A stretch of DNA of 64,000 nt. Source: Istiophorus platypterus (Eukaryota > Chordata > Actinopteri > Istiophoriformes > Istiophoridae). This document shows positions 22,340 to 35,710 of this stretch, in pieces. Where the stretch lies: NCBI GenBank assembly GCA_016859345.1, contig CM029126.1, forward strand, positions 4,047,001 to 4,111,000, read 5' to 3'. A model generated the notes under the pieces. It saw nothing but the letters and a program-made list of their open reading frames with translations. It was not told where the DNA came from and did not search any database. Position numbers and translations under genes: made by a program. The number at the start of each line of letters is the position of its first letter. The first letter of the stretch is position 1.

Positions 22340-25300
22340 GGAGCTTTGGATCGTCTTCCCCTGTCGCTGCGCCATCGAGACGTGCAGCAGCGACGCAGCA
22401 TGACGGGTTTTAACGAACGGGGCTCGGACCTGGCGGCGCCCGATGGTGTCCTGGGGAACAGGAAGTGAGGTGGTCAAAGGGAGTGGACTGGGGCGGGGAG
22501 CGGGGTTGACCGGCCCGCGAACCAATGGGATCGCCTCCGACGGACGCCTCGTCCAATTAAGAAATCGGGACAGTTATCACACAAGCCAGTGACGAATCAA
22601 AGGGGACACGAGCCGCACATTTGAACTTTTGACATTTTGAAATCTGGGTTCATTCTTTTGTTTTATGTTGTTTTTTAACGTTTCAGGCTTTCACACAATC
22701 GATCTCATCCGCACCAAAGGATCTTTTCACCTTTGTTCAAAATGCAAAAATCAATAATCTATAACTTAGAAAAAAAATGATCAGTTTAAACAAAAAGTTC
22801 ATTGTGTTTACATGAGTTCTGTCGAGGAGATCCTGTGGGGCAACGTCACCTAAATACTAAGAGCTTAGAGTTTGTGCATGCCTGTGTTTATATGTGTGTG
22901 TGTGTGTGTGTTTGTGTCTGTGCATGTGTGTTTGTGTGTGTGTGCGCGCTGTGCTCGGAGCAATGAACCCAAAACATCAACATCAAAGAGGCAAAATGTT
23001 AAATAATGATAAAGCCTTGATTGCAGTCTAATTAACTTGATTGAGCTACCCGAGAGCTAAACAGCTTATATATTTCTATTCTGACCTGGAAAAACTTTGT
23101 GACACGTCTTCATCCTGCGGTGGAGAAGAAAAAAAAAAAAAGAAAACACATTCATTAGAATTTTCTAAATCTTATTTAGAATATTGATTGTCATTTGGTT
23201 CATATGTGAGGTCGTTCATCAGCCTCCCGTGTCCTCGTCCTCCGGTCTGGGGTCAGGGGTCAGGGGTCAGGCGGAGATGATCGGACCGCCACGGCCCCGC
23301 TGGCTTCCTGGGAGACGGCACCTGACTCGACCGCTCATGCCGACGTCTTCATCATCCGGAGCCCGCCGGCGGCTCTGGACCAGAACTGCAAGGCCCAACG
23401 CAAGCCAAGTGGGTCAGGCCAGTCGACCGTGAGGCCTGTTGTTGTTTTTGTTGTTGTTGCTATGGTTGTTGTCACTATGGTTGTTGTCGAGCCAGGTGAA
23501 TTGTGGGAAAACCGCTCTCCACAGAGTGTAGAAGAGGTTTTTTTTTTCAGGGAGATGTTTGCTAATGAACCAATAACAGTAAAGTTTGTGGGTTCAAAAC
23601 CGTCACCTGTTTAACATATTTGACCACAAGCATCCAACATGTTGACTGTTATTAATTTGATTTCAACCACCATCAGTGCATTACAGTAATGTAATTACTT
23701 TTTTCCACTGATGAGTGGTGTAAAGTATTAAAATCTGAGATTCAGTAATTATGTTAAGTTACTAAATTACCCACTAACCCTCCATTGCTTTGACATCTGG
23801 GGGTTGGCTTGTTCGCCCACTTACTGGGAGCTTAATGCAGGGCTGATACCATTTTGGTCTCTGTTCAGTGGGCGGACTGGTCCAGGACATAGTTGAGGTG
23901 CGGCGTAGGCGGCAGCCTCCACCAAAAGAGGAGATTCAAGGTTATTCCAGATTTGTCTTATTTCCATTTTGTGGGTTCCTGGCCGGCTGATGTGCCAGAT
24001 GTTAGCCGCAGGTAACGCGTACCTTCTGTTTTACAGCTGGAGGGGTGTGTGACCGAGCCGCTGAGGTCGGGGCTTCAGGAGACATGGCTACATGGTCAGT
24101 GAAGGCATCCCAACATGGCTGCCGCTTGTTAAACCTGCAGCGTCTCGTTTTCTATTTCTACCTGCGTCGTAGACAAAAAACACAACATGTGGGTTCGGAG
24201 GATTCGGAGCCAACAGCTGAGTGACGACAGTAAATTAATAAGTAATGTAACACATTGCTTATGCTTCTAGGTAATTAGTGAAGTAATGTAGCTACTATTT
24301 CATTGCTTGATGTGTGATGACTAATTGTTTTCGAGTCACTTGACCAAGACTGACCACAGAATAAAGCGCAGCTATTGATGCCTACTGGAAAAATCACGTT
24401 AACTAACATAACTGCGTTTCGGTGACTGTTACGGTGCCCAAGTGGTTACAGGGACATTATTATCACCTTTGCTCATTACTCAATTCAGGCTACATGTCCT
24501 TTTAGTAGCGGAAAGCTCCAAAGAACTGTTTCTCCTAATTCCATTTCGTACTTATTCTGGTGCTTTTGATAATTTCACATGCATCAGCAGATGGAGTTTG
24601 AGAAGTTGTAAAAGATATTTTCTTTTTTTTTTTTTTCCCATCTGACCTGTTCCCATTTTAAGGTGTTCTCATCCATGTCGGGTTAAAAGCTGAAGTTCAA
24701 AGTTCACCCTTGACCTTTTGAATCAGCAACTGAGAAAACGCTCCCACTACAAGGTCCATTAAGGAGCTGTTCTGGAAGCCTGTGGTGTTTTCTCAGCTAC
24801 TGTTTTTACATTAAGCAAACAGGGATGAGAGGTCCCCAAAGAAGCCAAAGAAGTTCTACATCATTTTAAGTGCCTCATCTCAACAGGACTTGTGGCGAGA
24901 TCGCTGTGGCGACTGCTGTTTCTCAGCGGTCAAGGATAAACCTTGAAACCTCAAGGTCAAGATTATTTTTGTGACATTTTTTGAGGGTGAGGAGTGAGGA
25001 GGATTCTGATGCCCATTCATTTGTGTAAAGGGAAAAGGATTAATAGGGTCTTTTTCGGTGGTTTATCTACAGGGGTGGGGGGTCAATGTACAACTAAAGA
25101 CTGAGGGGAAAAAAATCACCTTATACTCCTCATTAGAAAAAGCACTGGGCTGATACATGATGATCTGCTTTGTTATATACTCTGACTGACTGGGCACAAG
25201 ATTCAGGTGGTGAATTTGCACCTTGTTCAAGTCATGGATATGAATGATTATATCAGTTCTAATGGAGAAGAGATAATAAAAAGGGCAAAAACAAAAAAAT

Positions 25301-25690
25301 GAAGAAATTACAAGAAAAAAAATGTGAAATAAACCATTAAATAAACGATCAACCTGTCAATCTGAAGGATATAGCACTTAAATGAACAGTGAAGTGTTGC
25401 TTCATCCATGTAAACTTTGCACATGGTTCAACTATCTTAGCTCAGTATTTTTATAGGCTCCGGCAAAAAAAAACAGTTTGAGTTTTATGTTTTTGTTTGG
25501 TGACTTAAAGTTATATTTTCTATTTTTCAAGCCATTAAACTGAATTTTGTAGGAGTTAATTGGCTGCCGTGTTCAGACACCTCATTCAGCTTTCAACGCC
25601 TCTACGAATTTATCGGCAAAGTAGTTCAGTCAGTAGCTGCTGACATCACTCTCGCATCATCTCACACATGGACCTACTGTCCAGCTGATC
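22340..25690. other. Intergenic DNA with few landmarks
   Basis: Contains GT-rich repeats at 22890-22945, an A run near 23130, three GGGGTCA units at 23249-23269, a TTG-rich part near 23440 and a T run near 24627. No gene, tRNA or classified transposon was recognised. Confidence 0.5.
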
Positions 25691-25691
25691 C

Positions 25692-25776
25692 CAGTCTACC
25701 AGTCCACCAGTCCACCAGTCCACCAGACCACCAGTCCACCAGTCCACCAGTCTACAAGTCCACAGTCCACCAGTCT
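25692..25776. repeat. 9-bp minisatellite (CCAGTCCAC)
   Basis: About nine imperfect copies of CCAGTCCAC in tandem, some varied to CCAGTCTAC or CCAGACCAC. Confidence 0.93.
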
Positions 25777-25779
25777 CCG

Positions 25780-28260
25780 GGTCTTGACAGATGAGTCATG
25801 CTGGTTACTGTAACCTCCAGGTTTCACAGTCAGCTCATTAGTCCAAGTGCTCTGCCGCTAATTCAGGGGGGGTTTACGAAGTGGATGCTAGTTAATCACA
25901 GACAGAAATGACCTGGTGCATGTAACCGCAGACGAAGCAACGGTGGACGCCGCCGCCGCCGCTGCCCTGTATATGTAGGCACTCAAGTGGTGTTTGCAGG
26001 TTAAAGCAGTGCAGAAAGGGTTACAGTGTACGCCGAGGAAGAGATGACAAAAAGTAAACAAAGGGGGCAGTGAAGCGACTGTGTGATCACGGGGAGCTTA
26101 TAGCAAGCTAATTAAAAAGGGTGTGATTGAAGCCTTTTAATTAGTCTTGATGAGAAAGTAAAGTTTTTGAAAATGGATCCACCAATAAATGTGGATCCAC
26201 ATTTTGTTGGGTTTTCAGGGGGGAACTGTGGCTTGTTTAACTGATCCTAAAAACGTGTCCCATTCCACTGATGTAGACAGTATAATCCTTTTTATATATT
26301 CATGTACATGTAGCTGCTGGGTCAACTGTACGTCAAACACTCATGTGCACATGTAGGTGAAATTTAAATGAAACCTTGATTAACCACCAGCTAAGATAAA
26401 TGCATTGAGCTCAACATGTTTCATGATTCCTAATGAAATCAACTAATAACACTATTAACTTCATTACTTAATTTTATGCAAGTTTTGCTTGTGTCAAAAA
26501 TATAGTAAGTATATTTTAGTATAGGAACTAATTTTTGTTGCCGCCTTTTTCATTCAGCTGATTAAAAGAAAAACAGATACTGGACTACTGATGAAGTCCA
26601 GTAATTCTTAGCTCTGGGTTCGGTCTCCACCAACTCCTGATGAAATCTGACCCTTCAGCTGCTAAATGCTCCACAACATTCACCAGATAGTCTTTCACTT
26701 TAAATGTTTGGTTGTTTGCAGGCAGCTTTTTCACTAAAAACAGATGCACAACAGAGAGTGAGAGTGGTTGGACCCAACTAGAAAAACATTAAAGTCGCAA
26801 GTCGTAAAACCAAAACAATGAGCTGAAATACAATGAAACGCTCTGTAGAGCTGAGAGGAACCACAGAGAGTTGGGTGATATTTATCTCTTGGTCTGTCAC
26901 AACCAGTGACCCCGTCACAGTAAGCAAAGCCGTCTGATCCGTTGTTTGACTTCAAAATCCTGATTAGCGCAGATTTAACCCTCGATTTCAAAGCCTTTCA
27001 AAGTAAAACTGCTCATTTGGGCAAGATCGTGTTAAGACCATCCAGTTTATTTAGAGATGTCAGAGGATGTTGGAATATAAGAGCATGTTCATAGCAGACG
27101 ATAAGACATATGAAACTGGCACCATAAAGAACAAGGTTCCCCAAGTGTGACAGAACAATGGCCGAAATCTGAAATAAATCCAACAATTACCTGCAAATGC
27201 AGCTTGTTCCATGTCTACGCGGAGAAAGTGTGAAATATCTCAGTGCAGAACACGAGGACTTACTGTAAATAAACTCGGGCTGAAGATTAAATGGAGGTTG
27301 AGGACGTGAAGCTGTGTGTGTTCATCAGAGCTACAATGGCTCCCTCTTGAGGGTTTGGGGTGAGGAAACGGGAGAGAGCAGAGGAAATAGGGAGACAAGA
27401 CAAGCTTCACCATTACTGTGGGTCTTTATGTGTCTTTTGTAACAAAAGTGTCCAAAATAATGAAGAAAAATATGAACAAGCCTTTTAGTTTTATGTGTAT
27501 TGTATAGCCAACTCTGTACTATCTAATGGCAGAATTAAAATCTGACTTTAACTGATTGTTACTGTCATTATATTGTGCTTTTCCTGTCATTTCTATAATG
27601 GGGATTTAGTTTGAGTTTAGATTTTTGCTGACTCAAAGTTACTGAGCCTTTACAGTAAGTTAAAAAATAAACTTCATTTTTGTGGTTTCTATCTCATCTC
27701 ATGCTTCAGTTTAATGCACAACAGGTTTTATACGCAGTTTATAGTTTGTTTTCCACATGTTAACGTTGGATTTAGCCTCTTTGGTTTGGTGAATATTTGG
27801 ACAAGTGAGTTAATCTGCAGGTTTTGTTTCATGAAAGGAAAAAAAAAAAAACCCAAGTCAAATGTTTATGATTTTGTGGGTTTTCCTTTTTTACTTTAGG
27901 GGAACGAAGAGACTGGAAAGTCACGGTCTTCAAAATGTCACGAGGGAAAACATGTTTGTCATTTTTGTGACGTACAACATGAAAAAGTATGATGAAGTAA
28001 ACAGTAAATGACAGTGAATGGCAGAGCTGTATGTGAAGAGCTGGCTTTGTTTGACTCTGCTGTAAACTGAGAAAACCTGTACAAACGTACAAACACCTAC
28101 ATGTACAGTGTTGGTTTATGAAAAAAACAACTGTGTGTGCGTGTGTGTGTTTGGCCATGTTTTACTATATTCACGGGGTCCGAAAATTGGAAAGCTGGTA
28201 CACCGGAGGGGTGGGGCAGCTTTGTGGGGTCAAAAAGGCTGGATCCCACAAGTATAAACG
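25780..28260. other. Intergenic DNA, nothing recognised
   Basis: Mostly AT-rich single-copy-looking DNA with a CCG-type run near 25950. The frames here are short and have no domain. Confidence 0.5.
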
Positions 28261-28270
28261 GTGGTTTGAC

Positions 28271-28343
28271 GGGTGGGTTCGGGGTTAGACGTCCGGCCGT
28301 GACAGTTGAGGTCAGGGTGAGGGGTCAGGGCGGGGGGTCAGGG
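28271..28343 (+). other. G-quadruplex-forming sequence
   Basis: GGG/GGGG runs separated by one to three bases occur at 28315-28343 (GGG-TGA-GGGG-TCA-GGG-C-GGGGGG-TCA-GGG), with more G runs at 28271-28284. This meets the usual four-run rule for an intramolecular quadruplex. No gene is adjacent. Confidence 0.75.
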
Positions 28344-28502
28344 AAGGCGTTACGGCGATGACGGGTCCCCACGGACGTGGTAAAGTCGTGTTCGTGTGCG
28401 CTGGCCGCCTCCCTTCCACGGTGCCACCATTAAACGCCAGCTGCATCGCTGATCACATGACACTGAGATGGATGGGTGTGCGAGGCAGGCGGGCGAGGCT
28501 GA

Positions 28503-28506
<4 letters not shown>

Positions 28507-28542
<36 letters not shown>

Positions 28543-28548
28543 GCGCGC
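28507..28548. repeat. (GT)n microsatellite
   Basis: GT dinucleotides with GC interruptions at the 3' end. Simple repeat. Confidence 0.93.
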
Positions 28549-28682
28549 ATGTGTGCGTATTCAAAAGGAAATCGAGTTGCGTGGAGAGAAGCAAACCTTC
28601 GCCTGGTATCAATCGGCCTGATGCTGAGATAAAATGCATCAAATGAGTCTGAATCGTGATGAGAGCAGGTCAACGCACTCGT

Positions 28683-28696
28683 ACACCAGAGGGCAG
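28683..28696 (+). promoter_or_regulatory. CTCF-like motif
   Basis: ACACCAGAGGGCAG matches the CTCF core (CCASYAGRKGGCRS) at 13 of 14 positions, reading on the plus strand. Motif evidence only. Confidence 0.4.
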
Positions 28697-28825
28697 CAAA
28701 TAACAGCACGTCAGCCTCAGCCCCTAATGTTCGTCTGACTCTGTAATGTTACAGTAAAATACGACATAAATACAGCATCATATAACACATTACATGAATT
28801 TCCTAATTTCCATGCTATTACTCCT

Positions 28826-28985
28826 ATTGATACTACTACTACTGCTACTCCTATTAATACAACTACTACTACTACTGCTGCTGCTCCTATTAATACAACT
28901 ACTACTACTACTGCTACTACTACTACTACTCCTATTAATATGACTACTACTACTATTAATTCTACTACTACTACTGCTGCTACTC
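28826..28985. repeat. (CTA/CTG)n trinucleotide repeat
   Basis: ACTACTACT and GCTGCTGCT runs interrupted four times by CCTATTAATA units. The minus-strand poly-Ser frame is this repeat. Confidence 0.93.
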
Positions 28986-29394
28986 TTCTGACCTGCTAAG
29001 TCGCCAACTTTGACTCTGCTGAAAACAGCCACCTGAGCCATAACCGACCCCCCCCCCCCAAAAAAAAAGAGCTAGAAGACAGTAAAAGGCTCCGTGGGTC
29101 AGAGGCGATGACCTCTGCGGAGATGTGGGATAATCTTCCATGGGTTTATCTCTTTGAGTAATACCTTTCATGTTACACCAAGGGATTAAACGCAATGATC
29201 AAAAACATTTTAGATTAGATTAGATGTTAGATTATTGCAGCTTTAAAATAAGAAAAAAAAAAAAAGGTCTACATCCGGGGAGCAGCCTCTGAAACACTCC
29301 ATCTGCATGACCCAGATGTTTCAGACAAGTGAAAAGCAAATACGGTGATAATACGGTGTATTTGCTTTTTTTAAATTCCACTTGTGCATGCGGG

Positions 29395-29398
<4 letters not shown>

Positions 29399-29430
<32 letters not shown>
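29399..29430. repeat. (CA)n microsatellite
   Basis: Uninterrupted CA run. A second short CA run lies at 29634-29652. Confidence 0.95.
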
Positions 29431-29432
<2 letters not shown>

Positions 29433-29689
29433 ATGGGACGATTCTCCATGAATTAAGGCGTCGCCTACTCTCAGAGGACAAGAGCTCTGAGACCTGGTGG
29501 GAGCGTCAGAGGGAGTTTCTTCACCAAAACAAATGTCTTGACTGTCAAAACCCACCTCAAAGCTCAGTGCCCCCCCCCCAACCCACCCCACTGCATCAGA
29601 GAGCTGAGCCACTACTCTCCGTTTAACTCCCCCCACACACACACACACACACGCACTCTCAACTCCCCTGATTTCTCACATTATGAGAA

Positions 29690-29860
29690 TTCCCTCCAGA
29701 CACTCATGTATTAAACAACCAGGGAGTTGAATGTATGCATGCGCTGTAATTGGCGGATTATAAATTCCTACACACTGTGGCACTGTTGACATTGCCATCT
29801 CTGATCCCCCCCAAGTGTATTCATTTCAAAGGCCTCTATTTGTAGCCCCCTTTTGGTGGG
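29690..29860. promoter_or_regulatory. Candidate conserved non-coding element
   Basis: Complex sequence with GTATGCATGCGC, GTAATTGGCGGATTATAAATTCC and CACTGTTGACATTGCC. A bicoid-like GGATTA core sits next to a TAATTG core. Inferred from motif content. Confidence 0.25.
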
Positions 29861-30080
29861 AAAAAAAACAAAACAAAACACTGTTTAATGTGAGTCCTGC
29901 AGCCCCCCCTCCCCCATCACCACCTCTAAGTCTGGCGAAACACTCTCACGTTATAATAATTGGGTCCTATTACGCAGCGATAAATTATGCATGAACTCAA
30001 TGGTCGGGGGTTTTGGCCCCTGCTGATATGGAAACTGCAAAGGTTTGGAAAACTCTGTGGGGAATCAGCAGGGGAAAAAA

Positions 30081-30102
30081 TTATATATATATATATATAT
30101 AA
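30081..30102. repeat. (TA)n microsatellite
   Basis: Short TA run. Confidence 0.9.
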
Positions 30103-30429
30103 TGAATGTATATAAAACATACACACCTTGGGTCTGCATATGTATATATTCATTTAAATCATATGCAGTTACTTTACAGTTTCCTCGTGATCATTAGATG
30201 TAAAAATAAGCGGCGTGTGACATTTTCCTTTTCCTCAGTTTTACGTGTTCCTGCACATGATTTTTTTTTCTTTTTACACACTTACTGTACTCGGCAAAAT
30301 GAAGTCATGCTGTTTCCAATTGAAGCCAACAAATGATTTTTTTTCCTCCTTCTTTCAGAAATTTCAGACCGATCCGATAAAACTGTGGCCTCATCCGAGA
30401 AAAGTCAGAAGCTACAGAGGTGAGGTCGC

Positions 30430-30483
<54 letters not shown>

Positions 30484-30494
30484 ACAACAACAAT
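30430..30494. repeat. (CAACAG)n microsatellite
   Basis: CAACAG hexamers followed by CAA units, giving poly-Gln on one strand and poly-Leu/Val-Ala on the other. No flanking coding sequence supports a polyglutamine protein. Confidence 0.93.
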
Positions 30495-30499
30495 GAGAA

Positions 30500-31505
30500 A
30501 AGGCTCAGTTAGGAATCTTAATCGTCTGTTAGGGTTGAGGACACACCTCCACAGCAACATGCAGACACATGCACACTTTACACTCAAACAAACACACACA
30601 CACACACATTAAATGTGGCTTTAGTGTCACAGGCAGGGTGGAGAAACAACCACCAGCTAAATGCTGTTAAATACTGGCTGTGGAAGGGTTTTCTTTTTTT
30701 TTCTTTCTACTTTACCAGCCTTTCTATTGGCAGCAAACCCTCAATTATTTGGAGGCCCTATTATACAGTTAAAAAATATATTTGGCCGTTAAAAGGAGTG
30801 AAGCCGTATTTATGGATTTACCAGTTAGCGCTGATGGGAGAAAAAGCTGTGTCCCTGCCCTGATTACAATTCAAGTTTTAAGGGTCGTAATCGTATTTCA
30901 CGTCAGGAAGGCGCCTTGATAACTCACCCACATGACGGCTATGTTAAACGTCTCCTATTATCCATTCCTAATACTGTGACTTGCGTCCTGAGCATTTTAC
31001 AGAGCGCCGAGTTCTTAAATATAGAAGCATGCGTGGCACCAGGAGGGTCATATCTGCGGTAAACAGACAATGAGCTGAGCCAAGTCCTGGCACGAACACA
31101 GTGTTGGGAGAGATACAGTAGGAGCTGTTGTTTTAAAAAAAAAAAAGCTATTTTATGACTCATGACTCACCGACTTAAAAAGGATTTAAATACATAAATG
31201 AGAAAGTAAATAAGAATCGACTATCACTCTGGATATAAACGCAGATATAAACCACCCCCACAGCCTCACAAACACGTGAGAGTTTCTTTGTTTCTTGGTT
31301 TGACTCAAATAAGGAAAATGTTTTTTGTACAAGACAGAAAATTTTTTATAAAGATTTAAGGTTTGAGTCCGCGAGTTTCATGCATCGCTATCTGCAAAAG
31401 TGTCTTTATTGATGCTAACAAAAGACTCGGCTGTTCCTCTCCCCCTTTTTTGTGTCTTTCAGCTCATTGTTTTGGTCTCACATCCTTAAAATCTGCTTAA
31501 GAGCC

Positions 31506-31538
<33 letters not shown>

Positions 31539-33960
31539 TATATTTTTTTTTTTTTTTTTGGTGGAGGCCAAACTGGAGCTTAAAGGAGGGTGAATATCCA
31601 AAACCCACCTCCAAATGGAGGCTGATGCAGCTCGGTGTTCTGTTGGATGGCAAACAGGTGACCGTTTGCAAACATGTTTGCCACGTCGACTGCGCGGGTC
31701 AGAAACACATCAGTCTTACGTGTGCAGGTTGTTCTTCTGCCCCCAAGTGGCCAAAAAACCCCAACAAAAACCCCTCTCTTAATGCGGACATCATGATCAG
31801 CTGAAGTGTGAATCAGCCGACAGTTGGAAAACATTTGCTAGCGGTCAGACAACCGAGGAGGCAAAACCTTCTCACTGATTAACCTACTGGTCTGCATCGC
31901 GGCTAAGCTGCGGTTTGTTACTTTTTTTCAAAGCGTGCACGACCCTGTGAAATTACGCCGCTGCACCAAAACTATAGCATTAAAGGGACATTAGGTTCGA
32001 TTTTTAACGCCCCATAATGAGCCTTAGAAAAAAGCACGAGAGGTCAGCGGTTCTGGTTCTAACCCATTTCTGGCCTTAATCCTCGGAGCAGACACAGGAT
32101 AATCAGCTGGGATGTAAAAACTCTCCCATTTGCAAACACACCAACCACCTCCGCTGGGATTTCAGCTGAGAATAGCCATTAAACCAAAGCGCTTTCTGGA
32201 GGAGAACCGTGTAGTTCCTGCTCATCACTGGACTTCGATGAAAGGGAAGGTCGGCGTTTACTCATTGCCCCCCTCTCGACAGTAAACCTGTACTTCCAGC
32301 CCCACCTGACCGCGGACTGCACCGTACCAGCCGCGGCGCGTTACCGTCCACATTCCTCCGCCGCCTCCACCTCTGCATCTCTTCTTTTTTTTTTCCCCCT
32401 CGGTGGACGCGGGGAATTTCGTCCTCGGATGAGCTCGCCGCCATTTCGGGATTTACAGTTAAACCAATTACTCGTGAGGTCATGGGAAGAGCTCGGGGTT
32501 GACCGATCACTGATTAACAGGGTTTATCAGGTCTCTCGCGGCCGGACAGGCTTTGAGTCAACAAGGGGGGGAAAGTTTCCTGTAAAGTTACTTTATTGGA
32601 AAAGTCAGTTAGCTTCTTTATTTAAAAAAAGACACAACTTGCAGCTTAGGTTAGTTCGTGTTCATGGTTTGTGTGATAAAACAGAGACTGAGACACTGAA
32701 AGATAAAATATATATACATATATATGTACACAGTATGTAATGGTGAAATAAAAAAATTTGGGGCTTGTAAGTACTATTCACCAATGACAAAAGAGCAAGT
32801 ATAGAGCATGATGAAGTACAGAAACGAGAATAAAACGTGAAACCCTCATTATATATATATGAAATGCTGCGTCACCACCCGTGTGTGTCTTTGTCTTTTT
32901 GGCAGATGAAGCCAGGGCACGAGTTTAACGTCGACGGCCGACGTCAGCTTCAGATTACCAGCAAAGGCCTTGTGCTTTCAAGTGTCACATCATGTCATAT
33001 TCAAGATCTGGCCCACTCTCGCTTCAGTCAGATTATCTGATTTGACTTGTTTTTGCCTGAGGGTTACATATGGGGGGCGGGGGGGTGTTAAAGTGATGTT
33101 TTGGTTTCGGAGCAGAGGATCTTTTTATTTCTACCCAAAGTGGGACGAACTCATGCATGTTTTTATGTCCCCGTGTGAGAAAAACTTTACCTCGGTTGCC
33201 AAACTTTTCCGCAACTGAGTGGAAAATAGACTTTTACGCTGCACCAGCGAGGGATGGTCGACCTACTCAATCTGCATGTTTGCATCTATGTGCAATTTAA
33301 AAAGACTGTTTGAAATGAAAGTTTTAACGGACTCAGATATGTTTGATATGCAAACATAACATAGTGTATTAACAATATCTCTATTCAGAACAGCTTTAAT
33401 TATACTTAATCATCTATTAAATTTAGATTAAAAGTGTAACTGTTTACATTATCATTTCTATCATTGTCATTGTCTCAGTCCCATACATATGTATGGGTTT
33501 TTTATGTCTTCAGTTCTTGTTTGATTATTTTATTTCAATTGTGTCATTTGAACCCAGAAATTTCTTGGTTCCAACCAGAAGCAGGAAAATAGGCAGAAAT
33601 CCCTGCGTGACACTGCTTGCCTTTGCAGTAATTGCAGGTATTTTTGTAAATCCCTTAAGACTCAACTTTCTTTTCGTTTATTTTCACATTCGTACCAAGA
33701 ATTAAAAATACACCTTTTCAGCAATATAAAAAAGGAAAGAAAAAAACAAAACTGAAAAAACAAAAAAGAAAGCGAACAATAGCATCTGAGCGACTTTCCA
33801 AACTGATGCAGTAGCTATAATAAATACAGAAGCTGCTGTGATTATGGTTTTGCACAGTCATGTTTAGTAATGGCGCACAATGACTGTTTTGGCCTGTCAG
33901 ACCACAGCAGTGCTTAGAAAATACTTATATTTAGAGGTGATGCCGCTTTTCTGATCCTCA
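30500..33960. other. Intergenic DNA with small landmarks
   Basis: Includes a TA/T run at about 31506-31560, a TA run near 32708 and a G-rich stretch near 33071. No gene was recognised. Frames such as 32429-32740 and 33493-33705 lack domains and splice support. Confidence 0.5.
31737..31750 (-). promoter_or_regulatory. CTCF-like motif
   Basis: On the minus strand CCACTTGGGGGCAG matches the CTCF core with one mismatch (T for A at position 6). Orientation is opposite to the 28.68-kb and 62.23-kb motifs. Confidence 0.4.
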
Positions 33961-33966
33961 GGGATT

Positions 33967-34008
33967 TGTGTGTGTGTGTGAGTGTGTGTGTGCAGGTGTT
34001 TGTGTGTG

Positions 34009-34074
<66 letters not shown>
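33967..34074. repeat. (GT)n microsatellite
   Basis: Long GT array with a few substitutions in its first half and an uninterrupted second half. Frames through it are Cys-Val or Thr-His repeats. Confidence 0.98.
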
Positions 34075-34075
<1 letters not shown>

Positions 34076-34079
34076 TCCG

Positions 34080-35440
34080 ATCACAGAAGAATTTACTTCC
34101 CACATTTTCTCCAAAGGTCAATGTGTTGTGATGGGACGTTTTTCTCGGCAAACTTTTATTCGTTCAGGGGAAGTTTGCTGAGCCTGCAAAGCTCCTTTCC
34201 CGAAACAGAGAGGAAGCGGGAACACCTGGGAAAACTCCTCCACAGCCTCAGTCGTCCTTATTTCAGCCTACTCTAAAATCAGGTGTGCTATTTAGCACTA
34301 AAACAGGTCATATTTTCATTCTTACAAAGAATGTAGAAATAATGGAGCTTTGTGTTTTATCCCTTTCTACACTATTGCAGTTCGTTTTAAATGACACCCT
34401 GACGATGCCGTGGAGAGAGATGCTCTACATCCCTACAATGAATAAGTGTAACATGGGGCATAATGGCCCCCCAGGGGGCCAAGGCACACGTAATGTAAGT
34501 GCAAAACGCCTGGTTTTAGTCCCACAAGGCACTATTGTTGCTTTAATACCCCGCCCCCCTTAAAATGGGGGCAAATGTGTAGATATTGAGGCTTCAAAAA
34601 AAATTTCTGCAGGAAAAAATTAAACGCTCACGCTCACAATGTTAATAATTCAATTAACAATTCAATAATTTCTCGGCTTGGTTACAGGCCTCTAAAACAA
34701 TGAAGATTCAGTCTGATTATCGGGCTAATAAACGGTGTCACCAGGAAAAACAAGTGTATTACACAAGGTCAAGATTCATTCTCATTACGTGGGAATCTCA
34801 CGGGGAAAGTGACCCAATACGTAGAGAAAAAATTAAAAGGGAAAAAAAAGGGGAGCAAAAAATAATGTGGTGTTTTCTGGTCTTCAAACCCTCCTGGAAG
34901 TGATAACAGACGATAGTAGCTCTAATGGTGTAAGAACACCGGCATGTGACGGGGACTTCTACTGCTCCAGTGAACGTCCGTGATGGCGTTTTCCCCCCGT
35001 TTGACCGAGCCGCTGCCTGCGAACGCAGCGCCGTCGCCCGCGGTTGCCGTCCCACCTGGCGGCTCCTGGTTGCGGGTCTTTGGGCGACAGAGCGAGCACC
35101 TATCGGGGAGAGAGAGCACGGTGCCGGAGGGGCTTTATCATTAACACGCTGGCTTTTGTGAGCGTGTTTGCTCGGCGACGTCACGGCAGGTTAATCGGGT
35201 GAGTAATGGAGGTTTGTTTGCTGGGAGGGTGTGGCGCTCGCACCGGCAGAGAGAAATGGGGTCCAGCTTTCCGTGTTTCACAAGCTTTACGGACGGCGGA
35301 TGTTTCTCGGGACTTTGGTCCCGACAATTATTAGATGCTATAAAATCTTGTACTGACAGATATGGTGCCCTGATGAATCTTGCCGGGATCTTGTTGATCC
35401 CTTGAATTTTCCTCTCAGGCCACCATTGGTTTCTGGCTTC
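34080..35440. other. Intergenic DNA, nothing certain
   Basis: Around 34940-35180 the DNA is CpG-rich and frames are open on both strands, but I see no recognisable protein and no consistent splice structure. Confidence 0.45.
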
Positions 35441-35710
35441 TAAAGGAATATCATGGTGCCCAGAGGATAAATCGCACTGGTGTTGGCGATTTCCTGACTT
35501 CTCCTCTAGCGACCCCATGAGTTTTCCAACTGTTTTTTAATGTAACATTTCAGATCATTGTGGCGACATTCATGGTGGCCAGGGGATGCACCACTGTGGT
35601 GTCGGAGATTTCTTGAAAAGTCTTGACAACCACTAGACAGATTGTTGCTGAGTCCGCTATAGGCATTCATGTTCCCCTTGGGATGTATTTCTAGTAACTT
35701 TGGTTAACAG
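35440..35710. repeat. Old interspersed repeat with internal periodicity
   Basis: Three related words lie in tandem: ATCATGGTGCCCAGAGGATA (35450), TTCATGGTGGCCAGGGGATG (35570) and TTCATGTTCCCCTTGGGATG (35667), each followed by an 'actgtggtgtcggagattt' or 'agtaactttgg' type segment. Spacing is about 120 and 97 bp. Between the first two lies CTTCTCCTCTAGCGACCCCATGAG. Repeats with this 'catgttccccagaggatga...ctcctctagcgcca' plan are widespread in percomorph fishes. Class unassigned here. Confidence 0.65.
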
